Below are positions 8,412-17,098 of a DNA stretch of 64,000 nucleotides, in pieces. The stretch is from NCBI GenBank assembly GCA_036488815.1, contig DASXGX010000147.1, forward strand, positions 1-64,000, written 5' to 3'. Below the pieces are notes generated by a model. The model saw nothing but the letters and a program-made list of their open reading frames with translations. It was not told the DNA's origin and did not search any database. The stretch's first letter is position 1, and each line of letters starts with the position of its first letter. The DNA is from Roseiarcus sp036488815 (lineage in GTDB: Bacteria; Pseudomonadota; Alphaproteobacteria; Rhizobiales; Beijerinckiaceae). The position numbers and the translations under genes were made by a program.

Positions 8412-9947
8412 CTAATTGATTTTGCGGTCGTACCCCCGCCAATAGGGCTCGCGCAACAGGTGCTTTTGTACCTTCCCTGTCGCCGTGCGCGGCAGCGCGG
8501 TTGTTATTTCAACGCTCGTCGGGCACTTGAATCCGGCCAAACGCTGTCTCAGAAACCTTATGATCTCCTGCTGGTCCACCTTTGCACCCGAACGCGGCGC
8601 CACGATCGCCTTTAGGGTCTCCCCCCAACGCTCGTGCGGTACGCCCACAACAGCGACCTCAGCCAAATCAGGATGCGTTATGAGAACGTTCTCGACCTCG
8701 ACCGGATAAATGTTCTCGCCTCCAGATATCACCATGTCTTTTGCGCGATCGACTAGAAATATGCGTTTGTCTTCGTCGACACGGCCCAAATCGCCAGTTC
8801 GCAGCCATCCATCCGGCGTAAGCGCTTTTGCGGTCTGCACGGGATCATTCCAGTACCCCACCAGGTTTTGATCCGACCTCGTCCAGATCTCACCAATTTC
8901 CCCTGTCGGCACATCGGTTTCAGTTGCGGTCGAGACGACGCGAATTTCAACCCAGGGATAAGGACGGCCTGCAGAAAGTAACAGATGAGACCGCGGTCCG
9001 AGTGGATCATGCTCGTGGGAAGGCAGTTGCGCGAAAGCGCCTGTCGCCTCCGTCAGTCCGTAGATCTGGATAAAGTCGCACCGCAAGGCCTCCATCGCCT
9101 TGATGAGCGCACTTGGACTGATCGGGGCGCCGGAATAGAAAACCCTGCGTAGGCCAGGTTGACCGTCGCTCATACGGCTCACCGAGCAGATTGCGCTGAG
9201 CATCGCGGGCACAAAAAATGCGACCGTGACGTGGCGTGACGCGATCGTATTCAAGACAGCGGCGGGGTCAAAATCCCGGACGACGACGCCGCGCGCCCCG
9301 CGTGCGAGACCAGCGAGCGCCCACGCCAATCCGCCCATGTGGAACAAAGGCAATGCAAGTAGGCTTACATCCCGCTCGGTAAAACCCCACTCCACTGAGA
9401 TCTTATCAAGAAGCACTCGGAGATTTTTGCCGTTGGAGAACATTGCCCCCTTCGGTCGTCCGGTGGTGCCGCTCGTGTATAGCTGGAACGCGATGTGATC
9501 GGGACGCGGATCAACCCCCGGGTCCTCGGCCGGCCCGCACCATTGTTCATACGCCGCCCAGCTCTCATGGGGACCAAGGGAGACGACCTGCTTCAACTTG
9601 CACTCGAGCGTGGTCGCGATCGTTGGATCGACAATCAAGACGCTTGCTTGGGCGTCTTCTATAATGGCTGTAATTTCGTTGGGCGCGAGGCGCCAGTTCA
9701 CAGGCGTCAAGACCGCCCCGGCCAACGCGCACCCGAATAGGACCTCAAAATACCGGGGATCGTTTTTGCCGAGGTAAATGACCCGGTCCTGCGGTTTTAC
9801 GCCGTCGCGCACGAGAGCGGCCCCGACTCGACATGCCTGCTCGTGCAGACGGGACCACGAGAGTTCGCCGCTTTCGGCGCTGATCACGATTTTATCTGGC
9901 GACTTGGCGGCATTTTCTTCCAACAATTCGCGCAAACTCGCGGTCAT
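8412..9947 (-). CDS. Acyl-CoA ligase (AMP-forming, class I adenylate-forming enzyme)
   Basis: A complete 511-residue cytoplasmic ligase that would convert a carboxylic acid, ATP and CoA into acyl-CoA and AMP. Motifs in order: LYTSGTTGRPKGAMF (phosphate-binding loop), YGLTEATG, GWLRTGDLGRVD, FLVDRAKDMVISGGENIYP (hinge) and PRTATGKVQKHLLRE with the catalytic lysine. The start is well supported by a GGAGGAGGAGGG track just upstream of the ATG at 9947. It is preceded by the SnoaL gene (32 bp) and followed by TetR (44 bp). The acyl substrate cannot be deduced; medium-chain or aromatic acids are typical of this branch. Confidence 0.88.
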   Translation of the reverse strand: MTASLRELLEENAAKSPDKIVISAESGELSWSRLHEQACRVGAALVRDGVKPQDRVIYLGKNDPRYFEVLFGCALAGAVLTPVNWRLAPNEITAIIEDAQASVLIVDPTIATTLECKLKQVVSLGPHESWAAYEQWCGPAEDPGVDPRPDHIAFQLYTSGTTGRPKGAMFSNGKNLRVLLDKISVEWGFTERDVSLLALPLFHMGGLAWALAGLARGARGVVVRDFDPAAVLNTIASRHVTVAFFVPAMLSAICSVSRMSDGQPGLRRVFYSGAPISPSALIKAMEALRCDFIQIYGLTEATGAFAQLPSHEHDPLGPRSHLLLSAGRPYPWVEIRVVSTATETDVPTGEIGEIWTRSDQNLVGYWNDPVQTAKALTPDGWLRTGDLGRVDEDKRIFLVDRAKDMVISGGENIYPVEVENVLITHPDLAEVAVVGVPHERWGETLKAIVAPRSGAKVDQQEIIRFLRQRLAGFKCPTSVEITTALPRTATGKVQKHLLREPYWRGYDRKIN

Positions 9948-9979
9948 ACCCTCCTCCTCCCTTTTTTGAATCGGGCGAA

Positions 9980-10468
9980 CTACCTTGCGGTGGCGCCGCG
10001 GTAGAGGCCAATCTGCTTCATCAAACCGAGCAGGTCATAAGTGGCGTAGAGCCGACTGGCGCGATTGCCGCGGAAGTCGAAGACCTCAAGCCCAGAGAAC
10101 TCGAACCCTCGCCCGTTGCCTTCAATGCCAGGCGGATCAATTCGACCACTGAAGTGGCCTGTGCCGCGCCACGTGAACGCTGCCCTCGCGTGGTTGTCGC
10201 TGAACATCGGCGGTGCGGTAACTTCCCACTTTAAGTCTGGATAGGCGGTCAGAACATATCGAATATAGGCCATTGTCGCTTCGTGGCCTTGGACATGCCA
10301 GCCGGTGTGCCGGGTGGTCGGACTGTCCAGCACGAAATCCTCTGTGAGGAGTTCTCGAACTCGCTCGGGCCGGTTGCTATTCCAGCAATCGATCCAACCG
10401 TCCGCATACCATTCCGTTGCAAATGCACGATCGATCTGGACCGGATCGACCTCGATCTGGGTGCTCAT
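9980..10468 (-). CDS. SnoaL/NTF2-like protein
   Basis: A 162-residue protein with the SnoaL-like NTF2 pattern: an N-terminal helix pair (ERVRELLTEDFVLDSP), a central segment with HEATMAYIRYVLTAYPDLKWEV, and C-terminal strands (ARAAFTWRGTGHFSG, EFSGLEVFDFRGNRASRLYA). SnoaL members include ester cyclases and dehydratases, and many are of unknown function. It is the first gene of the minus-strand unit that continues into the ligase at 8412-9947. It is divergent from a crotonase gene that itself carries a SnoaL domain. Confidence 0.75.
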   Translation of the reverse strand: MSTQIEVDPVQIDRAFATEWYADGWIDCWNSNRPERVRELLTEDFVLDSPTTRHTGWHVQGHEATMAYIRYVLTAYPDLKWEVTAPPMFSDNHARAAFTWRGTGHFSGRIDPPGIEGNGRGFEFSGLEVFDFRGNRASRLYATYDLLGLMKQIGLYRGATAR

Positions 10469-10488
10469 CGCCCTACTCCCTTGAAAAT

Positions 10489-10519
10489 CTAACTTGCGTT
10501 AGAACCTAACGATAATTAG
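10489..10519. promoter_or_regulatory. Tandem operator-like inverted repeats in a divergent promoter
   Basis: Two similar 14-nt inverted repeats stand side by side: CTAACTTGCGTTAG (10489-10502, perfect) and CTAACGATAATTAG (10506-10519, one mismatch), centre to centre 17 bp. They lie between the divergent SnoaL gene (ends 10468) and the SnoaL-crotonase gene (starts 10595). The spacing suits two repressor dimers on nearby faces of the helix; the TetR at 7759-8367 is the closest candidate. Function is inferred from symmetry and position. Confidence 0.45.
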
Positions 10520-10594
10520 ATTTTGCGTCAACGGCGGCGCACCGGCTGCCCGGGCCGCGTGCGAAAGCGAGAATTGAAAATGGAGGATTTGCAG

Positions 10595-11782
10595 ATGGAG
10601 AGCCGTAATTCTGCCGACGTCGCTCGCGTCTTTTATATCGCCCTTGCCGCCGGCGACCGCGAGAAGCTCGATGCCTTGTTGCACCCAGCCTTCACTGGGC
10701 GAAGCGCAGAAGGTATGCCGTTTGGAATTGGCGGCCATCAGCCGAATCCCGCCGCAATGCGACGCAATGTGTGGGGCGCCATCGCCCGGCATTTCGAAGC
10801 GCGAGCCGAGCCTGAGCGCTTCCTGGACCTGTCCGACGATCGCATGCTTGTCACTGGGCGCTATCGTGGACGCGGCAAACGAGGCGGCGCTCCTCTGGAT
10901 GCGGCGTTTGCGCATCTGATTACGATCGAGCAAGGGCGCATCAAGTCGCTCGAGCAATATACTGATACCGGGAAGTGGCGGGACGCTGCCGACCCGTTGC
11001 GAACCGTTACGCTCGAATTCTCCGGCGGCTTGGCCACCTTGCGCTTGCGCCGTCCTGAAAGGGGCAACGCCATAGATGCGGCGATGGCCGCCGATTTTCT
11101 CGAAGCGGCGACGCAAATCGCGGAGAGGACCGAAGTTCGCGCCGTGCTGTTGGCCGCCGATGGACCGACCTTCACCGTCGGGGGCGATATTGGCCTGTTC
11201 GCGGGGACTACGCCCGAGCAACTGCCAAACCAGCTCCGCCGAATGATCGACCACTACCATCTCGCCATTGAGAAACTCATGGCGATCGATGCTCCAATTG
11301 TCGCCGCGGTCCGCGGCGGGGCGGGTGGCGGCGGACTGGGGCTCCTCTATGTCGCCGATATCGTTGTCGCCGCCAACGACGCCAAGTTTGCGCTCGGCTA
11401 CGGGGCGCTTGGCCTGACGGCCGATGGCGGCAATACTTGGTTCCTGCCGCGCATGGTGGGGCTCCGGCAAGCCCAGCAACTCTTTTTGCTCAATCGCCGC
11501 TTAACCGCGGAGGAAGCGCTGCAATTGGGATTGGTGTCGCGGCTTGTCGCCGACGATGCGGTGGAGACGGAGGCTGGCGCACTCGCCCAAACGCTCGCAG
11601 TTGGCCCCACACGCGCCTACGGCGCCATGCGCCGCTTATTGCGGCAGTCTTTTGAGACTGGGCTTTCCATCCAACTCGAAGCGGAAAAAGAGTCGATCGT
11701 CGCGGCGAGCCGTTCTGAGGACGCACAGGAAGGAATCCGCGCCTTCGTTGCCAAGCGCCGTCCGCAATTCAGGGGCGTTTAG
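10595..11782 (+). CDS. SnoaL-like domain fused to enoyl-CoA hydratase/isomerase
   Basis: A 395-residue two-domain protein. Residues about 1-125 form an NTF2/SnoaL-like domain (FYIALAAGDREKLDALLHP, FAHLITIEQGRIKSLEQYTD). Residues about 130-395 are a crotonase (RLRRPERGNAIDAAMA, TFTVGGDIGLF, RGGAGGGGLGLLYVADIVVA, C-terminal FVAKRRPQFRG). The usual hydratase Glu after the GGG loop is Gly; LTADGGNTW has an Asp where PaaG-type isomerases carry theirs, so isomerase chemistry is more likely. ATG 10595 is chosen because GGAGG lies 8 nt upstream; ATG 10580 lacks one. The fusion is unusual and may bring two steps on one substrate together. Confidence 0.8.
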   Translation: MESRNSADVARVFYIALAAGDREKLDALLHPAFTGRSAEGMPFGIGGHQPNPAAMRRNVWGAIARHFEARAEPERFLDLSDDRMLVTGRYRGRGKRGGAPLDAAFAHLITIEQGRIKSLEQYTDTGKWRDAADPLRTVTLEFSGGLATLRLRRPERGNAIDAAMAADFLEAATQIAERTEVRAVLLAADGPTFTVGGDIGLFAGTTPEQLPNQLRRMIDHYHLAIEKLMAIDAPIVAAVRGGAGGGGLGLLYVADIVVAANDAKFALGYGALGLTADGGNTWFLPRMVGLRQAQQLFLLNRRLTAEEALQLGLVSRLVADDAVETEAGALAQTLAVGPTRAYGAMRRLLRQSFETGLSIQLEAEKESIVAASRSEDAQEGIRAFVAKRRPQFRGV

Positions 11783-11905
11783 GTCATCGGGCGTGTCCGC
11801 GCCATCGCGGGCTCGCCCGGCGCTCACCCGCCTGAGATCTGCGACCTTTCATCCGACATTTGTCTCTCGCCCTCGCCAGTAGGGCCAGCGGATTGATTTA
11901 TGCGC

Positions 11906-11933
11906 TTGTAAATCCGACCCGTCGGTCTATTTA
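11906..11933. promoter_or_regulatory. Shared catabolic operator, site 1 (before the acyl-CoA dehydrogenase)
   Basis: CCGACCCGTCGGTCTATT at 11914-11931 contains the perfect inverted repeat CCGAC-CC-GTCGG. It is flanked by TTGTAA (11906-11911) and TATTTA (11928-11933), which could be -35 and -10 boxes 16 nt apart. The same pattern recurs near 14460, 28690, 30700 and 33595. It is about 50 bp ahead of the gene at 11983. Binding by one of the two TetR proteins at 28785 and 33285 is inference. Confidence 0.6.
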
Positions 11934-11982
11934 TTGGCGGGTTGAATCACGCGAGCTCTGTCGCCAGCTTCGAGAATGACTC

Positions 11983-13143
11983 ATGGGCATGTTTGAATTT
12001 GCCGAACCCGAGCCGCTCGACGGCGACCTCAGCATGGTCAGGACGCAGGTCCGGAGATATGTCGACGAGCGAATCCTGCCCAATGGCGACGCGTGGGAGG
12101 CGGCCGGCGAGATCCCGCGCGAAGTCTTCCGCGAGCTCGGAAGCCTCGGACTGCTCGGCATGCGCCATCCCCTGGAATACGGAGGCGGCGGTCTTGGCGC
12201 CATGTTCTCGGTGGTGCTGGCGGAAGAACTCTCGAGATCATCCTTCGGCGGCGTTGCGTCGTCGCTGACAGTGCATTCCGACATGTCGATATCGCACATC
12301 GCCCATCGCGGTACGCACGAGCAGAAGCAGCGATATCTTCCGGTCGCCTGCGCCGGCGAGAAGATCGGCGCTGTTTGCGTGACCGAGCCCAACGCGGGAT
12401 CGGATGTCGCGGGGCTGAAAACGCGCGCCGTTCGGGCGAACGGCGGATGGGTCATCAACGGCTCCAAGACCTACATCACCAACGGCGCGCTTGGCGACGT
12501 TTATATCGTCGCGGCGCGTACGGACCTCGAGGCTTCGGGCGCGCGCGGGATTTCCCTCTTCATCATCGAGCGCGGAACTCCCGGTTTCAGCATTGGCGGC
12601 AAACTCGACAAGCACGGGTGGCGCAGCTCCGACACAGCCGAGTTGTTTTTCCAGGACGCCCTCGTCCCTCACGACGCCCTCCTCGGCGAGGAGGGACGCG
12701 GCTTCTATTACATCATGAGCACGTTCCAGAATGAGCGCCTCGTCGTCGGTGGACTGGTCTCCGGGGCCAGTGCGAAGGCCGTCGATCTGACGGTCGACTA
12801 TCTGCGTCAGCGCAAGGCGTTCGGCAAAACGCTGTGGGACCAGCCCGTCGTCCGCAACAAGATCGCCTGGATCGCCGCGAAGGCCGCCGGCGTGCGCGCG
12901 CTGACCTACCAATGCGCTGAGATGATCGACCAAGGCAAAGACATCGTTCGCGAAGTCTCGATGCTGAAGGCGCTGGCGGGCGAGACTCTGCAGGAGGTCG
13001 TCCATACCTGTCTGCAACTTCACGGCGGCATCGGCTACATGTCCGGAACCGCGATCGAGCGCATGGTGCGGGACGCGCGCATCCTCACCATTGGCGGCGG
13101 CGCCACCGAGGTCATGCTGGAAGAGGTCGCCAAGCGCATGTGA
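11983..13143 (+). CDS. Acyl-CoA dehydrogenase
   Basis: A 386-residue flavoprotein that would introduce a 2,3 double bond into an acyl-CoA. It shows the FAD/substrate signature VCVTEPNAGSDVAGLKT (about 132-147), INGSKTYITNGA and the C-terminal four-helix part with LQLHGGIGYMSGTAIERMVRDARI. The usual catalytic Glu near the C-terminus is replaced (ILTIGGGATEVM). Glu251 in STFQNERLV is at the alternative position used by isovaleryl- and long-chain-CoA dehydrogenases, which suits branched acyl chains. The next gene is an AMACR-type racemase, again pointing to branched substrates. Operator site 1 lies just upstream. Confidence 0.85.
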   Translation: MGMFEFAEPEPLDGDLSMVRTQVRRYVDERILPNGDAWEAAGEIPREVFRELGSLGLLGMRHPLEYGGGGLGAMFSVVLAEELSRSSFGGVASSLTVHSDMSISHIAHRGTHEQKQRYLPVACAGEKIGAVCVTEPNAGSDVAGLKTRAVRANGGWVINGSKTYITNGALGDVYIVAARTDLEASGARGISLFIIERGTPGFSIGGKLDKHGWRSSDTAELFFQDALVPHDALLGEEGRGFYYIMSTFQNERLVVGGLVSGASAKAVDLTVDYLRQRKAFGKTLWDQPVVRNKIAWIAAKAAGVRALTYQCAEMIDQGKDIVREVSMLKALAGETLQEVVHTCLQLHGGIGYMSGTAIERMVRDARILTIGGGATEVMLEEVAKRM

Positions 13144-13190
13144 TCGGCGCGGCCTCCCGCCTGTCCTCGCCCTCATCGCACGGAGACGCC

Positions 13191-14357
13191 ATGCCCGGTC
13201 CGCTCGCAGCCCTCACCGTTATCGAACTCGCCGGACTCGGGCCCAGCCCCTTCGCGTGCATGATGTTCGCGGACATGGGCGCTCGTGTGGTTCGTGTCGA
13301 TCGTCCGCCCGCGCGCGGTGGCGGGGCGATCGATTCGCTGATGCGTAACGACGGCTTCGTCGATCGCGGTCGCGTATCGCTCGCGGTCGATCTCAAGCAT
13401 CCCGAGGCCGTCGAGGCGGTGTTGCGGCTGGTGGAGAAGGCCGACATTCTCGTCGAGGGGTATCGCCCAGGCGTCGCCGAACGTATCGGGCTGGGCCCCG
13501 ACGTCTGCCTAGCGCGCAATCCGCGCCTCGTTTACGGACGTATGACAGGCTGGGGGCAGAGCGGCCCCCTCGCCAAGTCCGTCGGCCACGACATCAATTA
13601 CATTGCGCTCAGCGGCGCCCTTCATCCGCTTGGCTACGCCGATCGCCCGCCCTCGCCTCCGCTCAATCTGGTCGGCGATTACGGCGGAGGCGGAATGTAC
13701 CTCGCGGTCGGTCTGCTCGCCGCTCACGTCGCGTCGAAGAGCACGGGCCGCGGGCAGGTCGTCGACGCGGCGATGACGGACGGCGCCGCGCTCTTGATGG
13801 CGCCGCTCTATGGCATGATGGCGAAGGGCCACTGGGTCGATCGCCGCGGCGAGAATTTTCTCGACGGGGCCGCTCATTTTTACCGCACTTACGAATGCGC
13901 GGACGGCAAGTTCATCGCCGTCGGCGCGATCGAGCCGCATTTCTACAAGGCGATGCTCGAACGGTGCGGGATCGCCGATCCGGACTTCGCGGATCAGTGG
14001 CGGCGCGAGCGCTGGGCGGCGCTTGGCGAGAAGCTCGCCGCGGTGTTCCGCGCCCGGACGCGCGACGAGTGGAGCGCCCTCTTCGAGGGCAGCGACGCCT
14101 GCGTGGCTCCTGTCTTGTCGATGTGCGAAGCCGCCGAGCATCCTCACAACGCCTCCCGCGGAACCTTCGTGACGTCAGGCGGCATGCCGCAGCCGGCGCC
14201 CGGTCCCCGATTCGCCGCGACCCCGTCGACGTTGCCGGATCCTGCGCCTGAGACGGGACAGCATACATGCGCGCTGCTCCAGGAACTCGGTTATTCGCCC
14301 GCGCAGATCGGCGATCTCCTGCGCGCCGGCGGCGCGTTTGTCGCCGAAGGGGACTGA
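13191..14357 (+). CDS. Alpha-methylacyl-CoA racemase-like CoA transferase family III protein
   Basis: A 388-residue CaiB/BaiF-fold protein. It has the AMACR signature LVGDYGGGGMYLAVG, with Asp163 paired with His133 (SVGHDINY) as in characterised racemases that invert the 2-methyl centre of acyl-CoA thioesters. ATG 13191 is chosen (GGAG 5 nt upstream); an ATG at 13140 overlapping the dehydrogenase is less likely. It follows the acyl-CoA dehydrogenase by 47 bp and probably shares its transcript. Racemisation would give the stereoisomer that the dehydrogenase accepts. Confidence 0.82.
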   Translation: MPGPLAALTVIELAGLGPSPFACMMFADMGARVVRVDRPPARGGGAIDSLMRNDGFVDRGRVSLAVDLKHPEAVEAVLRLVEKADILVEGYRPGVAERIGLGPDVCLARNPRLVYGRMTGWGQSGPLAKSVGHDINYIALSGALHPLGYADRPPSPPLNLVGDYGGGGMYLAVGLLAAHVASKSTGRGQVVDAAMTDGAALLMAPLYGMMAKGHWVDRRGENFLDGAAHFYRTYECADGKFIAVGAIEPHFYKAMLERCGIADPDFADQWRRERWAALGEKLAAVFRARTRDEWSALFEGSDACVAPVLSMCEAAEHPHNASRGTFVTSGGMPQPAPGPRFAATPSTLPDPAPETGQHTCALLQELGYSPAQIGDLLRAGGAFVAEGD

Positions 14358-14441
14358 ACGGCGCGAAGCTTTGGCGGCCTCACTGAATCGCCGGCCCGCC
14401 TCTTCGCCCAGGTGAGCGCAACAGAATGTCGACCGCTGCGA

Positions 14442-14471
14442 TTGACATAATCCGTCCAGCCGGACTATTAA
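14442..14471 (+). promoter_or_regulatory. Promoter with shared operator, site 2 (long catabolic operon)
   Basis: TTGACA (14442-14447) and TATTAA (14466-14471) are spaced 18 nt, a good sigma-70-type pair. Between them lies CCGTCCAGCCGGACTATT (14452-14469), which aligns with site 1 (CCGACCCGTCGGTCTATT). One A-to-T change in the left arm is matched by the T-to-A change in the right arm, so symmetry is kept. A repressor here would block the promoter of the eleven-gene operon starting at 14626. Confidence 0.62.
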
Positions 14472-14625
14472 TTAGGAAAGATCGGGAACGTGCAGGCCGT
14501 TCGCTGGGGAGTTCGCTTGATGGGCCCACAGCAATCGACATGCCGCCGAATTCGGACTGGCGTCTCGATGACCGGGACGAACGTTGCGGCCCGATGAGCA
14601 AACAGCGCCCGGAGCGTCTGGAAGC

Positions 14626-15441
14626 ATGCAGGACATTGTGACGATCAGCGCCTCGGGTCCCGTGCTCGCCGAGTTGCACGGCGACGGGGTCGCGCATGTC
14701 AGGCTGAACCGGCCCGATCAGGCTAACGGCCTCAATGTGGAACTGCTGACGGAACTGCATCGCGTGATCATGCATCTGCATGGCGACGACGCGGTTCGCG
14801 CGGTCCTCATCACGGGCGAGGGCGCGAATTTCTGCGCTGGCGGCGACGTGCATACGTTTCTCGCCAAGGGCGAGGACCTGCCGGCTTATATCCGCGTCGC
14901 CACCGCGTATCTCAGGCTGGTCGCGACCGGCCTCATCAGGTTGAACGCGCCGGTGGTCTCGGCGGTGCATGGCTACGCCGCGGGCGGTGGCGGCATGGGC
15001 ATCGTCTGCGCTTCCGATTTTGTCGTCGCGGCGCAGTCGGCGAAGTTCCTGGCGGGCGCGACACGGGTCGCGATGGTTCCGGACGCGGGCGTCACGGTGA
15101 CGCTGACGCAACTTGTCGGGCTGCGGCGTGCGGCCGAGATCCTGATGCTCAATCCTGTCCTCGACGCCGACAGGGCGCTGGAGATAGGCCTGATCACCCG
15201 GATAGCGCCGGACGCCGAGCTGAAGGAGCAAGCCTGGGAGATTGCGCGCGCGCTCGCCGCCGGCGCTCCCGCGGCGCTAGCGAACACCAAGCGCCTGCTC
15301 TGGAACGGTCTGGGACAGAGCGTCGAAGCCGCGATGCCAGAAGAAAACCAGGCGCAGGAGCGGCTTTCGGGCATGGCCGACGCACGCGAAGGGCTGGCCG
15401 CGGTGATCGAAAAGCGCAAGCCCAAATTCACGGGGCGCTGA
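14626..15441 (+). CDS. Enoyl-CoA hydratase/isomerase (PaaG-like active site)
   Basis: A 271-residue crotonase, first gene of the operon 14626-27227. Recognisable features are HVRLNRPDQANGLN, NFCAGGDVHTFL (oxyanion hole), HGYAAGGGGMGIVCASDFVVA and the C-terminal EGLAAVIEKRKPKFTG. The hydratase Glu pair is absent; VPDAGVT carries an Asp like PaaG-type delta-isomerases, so double-bond isomerisation is likelier than hydration. ATG 14626 fits the family N-terminus better than the in-frame ATG at 14584. The SDR gene follows after 2 bp. Confidence 0.83.
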   Translation: MQDIVTISASGPVLAELHGDGVAHVRLNRPDQANGLNVELLTELHRVIMHLHGDDAVRAVLITGEGANFCAGGDVHTFLAKGEDLPAYIRVATAYLRLVATGLIRLNAPVVSAVHGYAAGGGGMGIVCASDFVVAAQSAKFLAGATRVAMVPDAGVTVTLTQLVGLRRAAEILMLNPVLDADRALEIGLITRIAPDAELKEQAWEIARALAAGAPAALANTKRLLWNGLGQSVEAAMPEENQAQERLSGMADAREGLAAVIEKRKPKFTGR

Positions 15442-15443
15442 CG

Positions 15444-16175
15444 ATGGCCGGCGTTCAGGGACGGCGTGCGCTGGTTGCGGGTGGCGCCAGCGGCATCGGG
15501 GCGGCGACGGCGCGTCGGCTCGCGGCGATGGGCGCGCGCGTGTTGATCGCCGATATCGACGCGGCGACGGGCGAGCGCTGGGCGGCCGAAATTGGCGCCG
15601 ACTTCGTGCGCATCGACCTCACCGACTACGAAGCTGTCGCCGGCGCGCTTGCCCGCGAGGCGGTCGAGATCCTTGTCAACAGCGCCGGCGCCGACCAGCA
15701 CGCCTTCTTCACGCGAACTCAGCCGAGCGAGTGGCGTCGTCTGTTCGCGCTCAATCTCGATGCCGTGCTCAACGTCACTCATGTCGTCCTGCCGCGCATG
15801 CAGGAGGCGGGCTATGGACGCATCGTCAACGTTTCCTCCGAAGCGGGCCGTCTCGGCTCTCGCGGCGGCGCCGTCTACGCCTCCGCCAAGGGCGGCGTGA
15901 TCGCCTTCACGCGCTCGATCGCGCGCGAGAGCGGGCGCAAGGGCGTCACGGCCAATGTCGTCGCGCCGGGCCCGGTTGACACGCCGATGCTCCGGAACGC
16001 GATCGAGCAGGGGGGTGAGACGTTGATGGAGGCGATGACGTCGGCGACGCTCGTTGGCCGCCTCGGCGATCCCGACGAGATCGCGGCCGCCATCGCGTTC
16101 CTCGCATCCGAGGAGGCCGGCTTCATCACCGGCGAGGTTCTCGGCGTTTCCGGCGGCATGGGGTGCGGCGCATGA
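15444..16175 (+). CDS. Short-chain dehydrogenase/reductase (3-hydroxyacyl-CoA type)
   Basis: A 243-residue classical SDR, NAD(P)-dependent. The cofactor loop is VAGGASGIGAATA, the acidic residue after strand 2 is IADIDAA (favouring NAD), then NSAG, catalytic Ser in NVSSEAG, the YASAK tetrad (Tyr and Lys) and a C-terminal GEVLGVSGGMG. The family oxidises 3-hydroxyacyl esters or ring alcohols; dehydrogenation of a hydroxylated intermediate fits this operon. Its stop overlaps the next start (ATGA at 16172), so the two are translationally coupled. Confidence 0.85.
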   Translation: MAGVQGRRALVAGGASGIGAATARRLAAMGARVLIADIDAATGERWAAEIGADFVRIDLTDYEAVAGALAREAVEILVNSAGADQHAFFTRTQPSEWRRLFALNLDAVLNVTHVVLPRMQEAGYGRIVNVSSEAGRLGSRGGAVYASAKGGVIAFTRSIARESGRKGVTANVVAPGPVDTPMLRNAIEQGGETLMEAMTSATLVGRLGDPDEIAAAIAFLASEEAGFITGEVLGVSGGMGCGA

Positions 16176-17098
16176 CGGAGAGCGCGAACGAGGCCGTCAT
16201 CGCGCGCGTGCGCGCCGTCTACAGTCGCTGGCGTCGCGACACGCCGGTTTCGCGCATGCGCGCGGATTGGGACGACTTGTTCGACGCGCCTGTGGAGGCC
16301 GAAATTGTGCCCGTGCGCGCCGATGCGGTGTCCTGTGAATGGGTGCGGCCGGCGGGCGCACGGCGGGACCGCGCGATCGTCTATCTCCATGGCGGGGGTT
16401 TCCGGGTTGGATCGCTGAAGTCGCATCGCGAACTGATCGCCCGCCTTGCAGCCGAGGTCGGCGCGCAGGCGCTCGCGGTCGACTACCGTCTCGCGCCCGA
16501 GCACAGCCTTCCCGCCGCGCTCGACGACACGCTCGCAGTTCTCGATTGGCTGGAGCGCTCGGGCTTTGCCGCCGGCGCGATCGCGCTCGCCGGCGATTCC
16601 GCTGGCGGCGCATTGGCGCTCGGCGCGATGATTGCGCGCGCCGGTCAGGGACGCGCGCTGCCCGCAGCCGCCTATCTCTTGTCGGCTTGGACGGATCTCA
16701 CCGCTTCCGGAGAGAGCTATGCCTCGCGCGCCGAACTCGATCCTATCCATCAGCGGCCGATGATCGCCGCGATGGCGCGCTCGGCGCTCGGGCCCGCCGC
16801 TTCGGCCGAAGACCCGCGGCTTTCACCTCTTTTCGCCGACGCTGCGACGCTCACCGCGCTGCCGCCGATGCTGCTTCAGGTCGGCGCTCGCGAGACGCTC
16901 GTCAGCGACAGCGAGCAGTTCGCTGCGCGGGCCCGCGCCGCGGGGGCGGACGCGCGGGTGGAGATCTGGCCGGACATGATCCACGTCTTTCAGCAGTTTC
17001 CCCGGGACTTGCCGGAAGCCCGGGAGGCCGTCGCCATTGGAGCGCGGTTCCTCGCCGACCATCTCGACACCGTCCAACAGGGAAACCCAAAGGCATGA
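16172..17098 (+). CDS. Alpha/beta hydrolase of the hormone-sensitive-lipase (HSL) family
   Basis: A 308-residue esterase-type hydrolase. It has the HSL oxyanion motif YLHGGGFRVGS, nucleophile elbow LAGDSAGGALALG, an Asp-containing late region (QVGARETLVSDSEQ) and the catalytic His in WPDMIHVFQQF. Typical substrates are short acyl esters, lactones or CoA thioesters. Start ATG 16172 overlaps the SDR stop, and its own stop overlaps the next ATG (17095). In this operon it could open a lactone or cleave a side-chain ester; this is not provable from sequence. Confidence 0.82.
   Translation: MTESANEAVIARVRAVYSRWRRDTPVSRMRADWDDLFDAPVEAEIVPVRADAVSCEWVRPAGARRDRAIVYLHGGGFRVGSLKSHRELIARLAAEVGAQALAVDYRLAPEHSLPAALDDTLAVLDWLERSGFAAGAIALAGDSAGGALALGAMIARAGQGRALPAAAYLLSAWTDLTASGESYASRAELDPIHQRPMIAAMARSALGPAASAEDPRLSPLFADAATLTALPPMLLQVGARETLVSDSEQFAARARAAGADARVEIWPDMIHVFQQFPRDLPEAREAVAIGARFLADHLDTVQQGNPKA

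Noticed and set aside
16339..17094. Upstream extension of the HMG-CoA-synthase-like frame, giving a 742-residue protein
   Set aside because: The extra part is an out-of-frame reading of the esterase gene. The ATG at 17095 in an ATGA overlap fits the operon and the family start.
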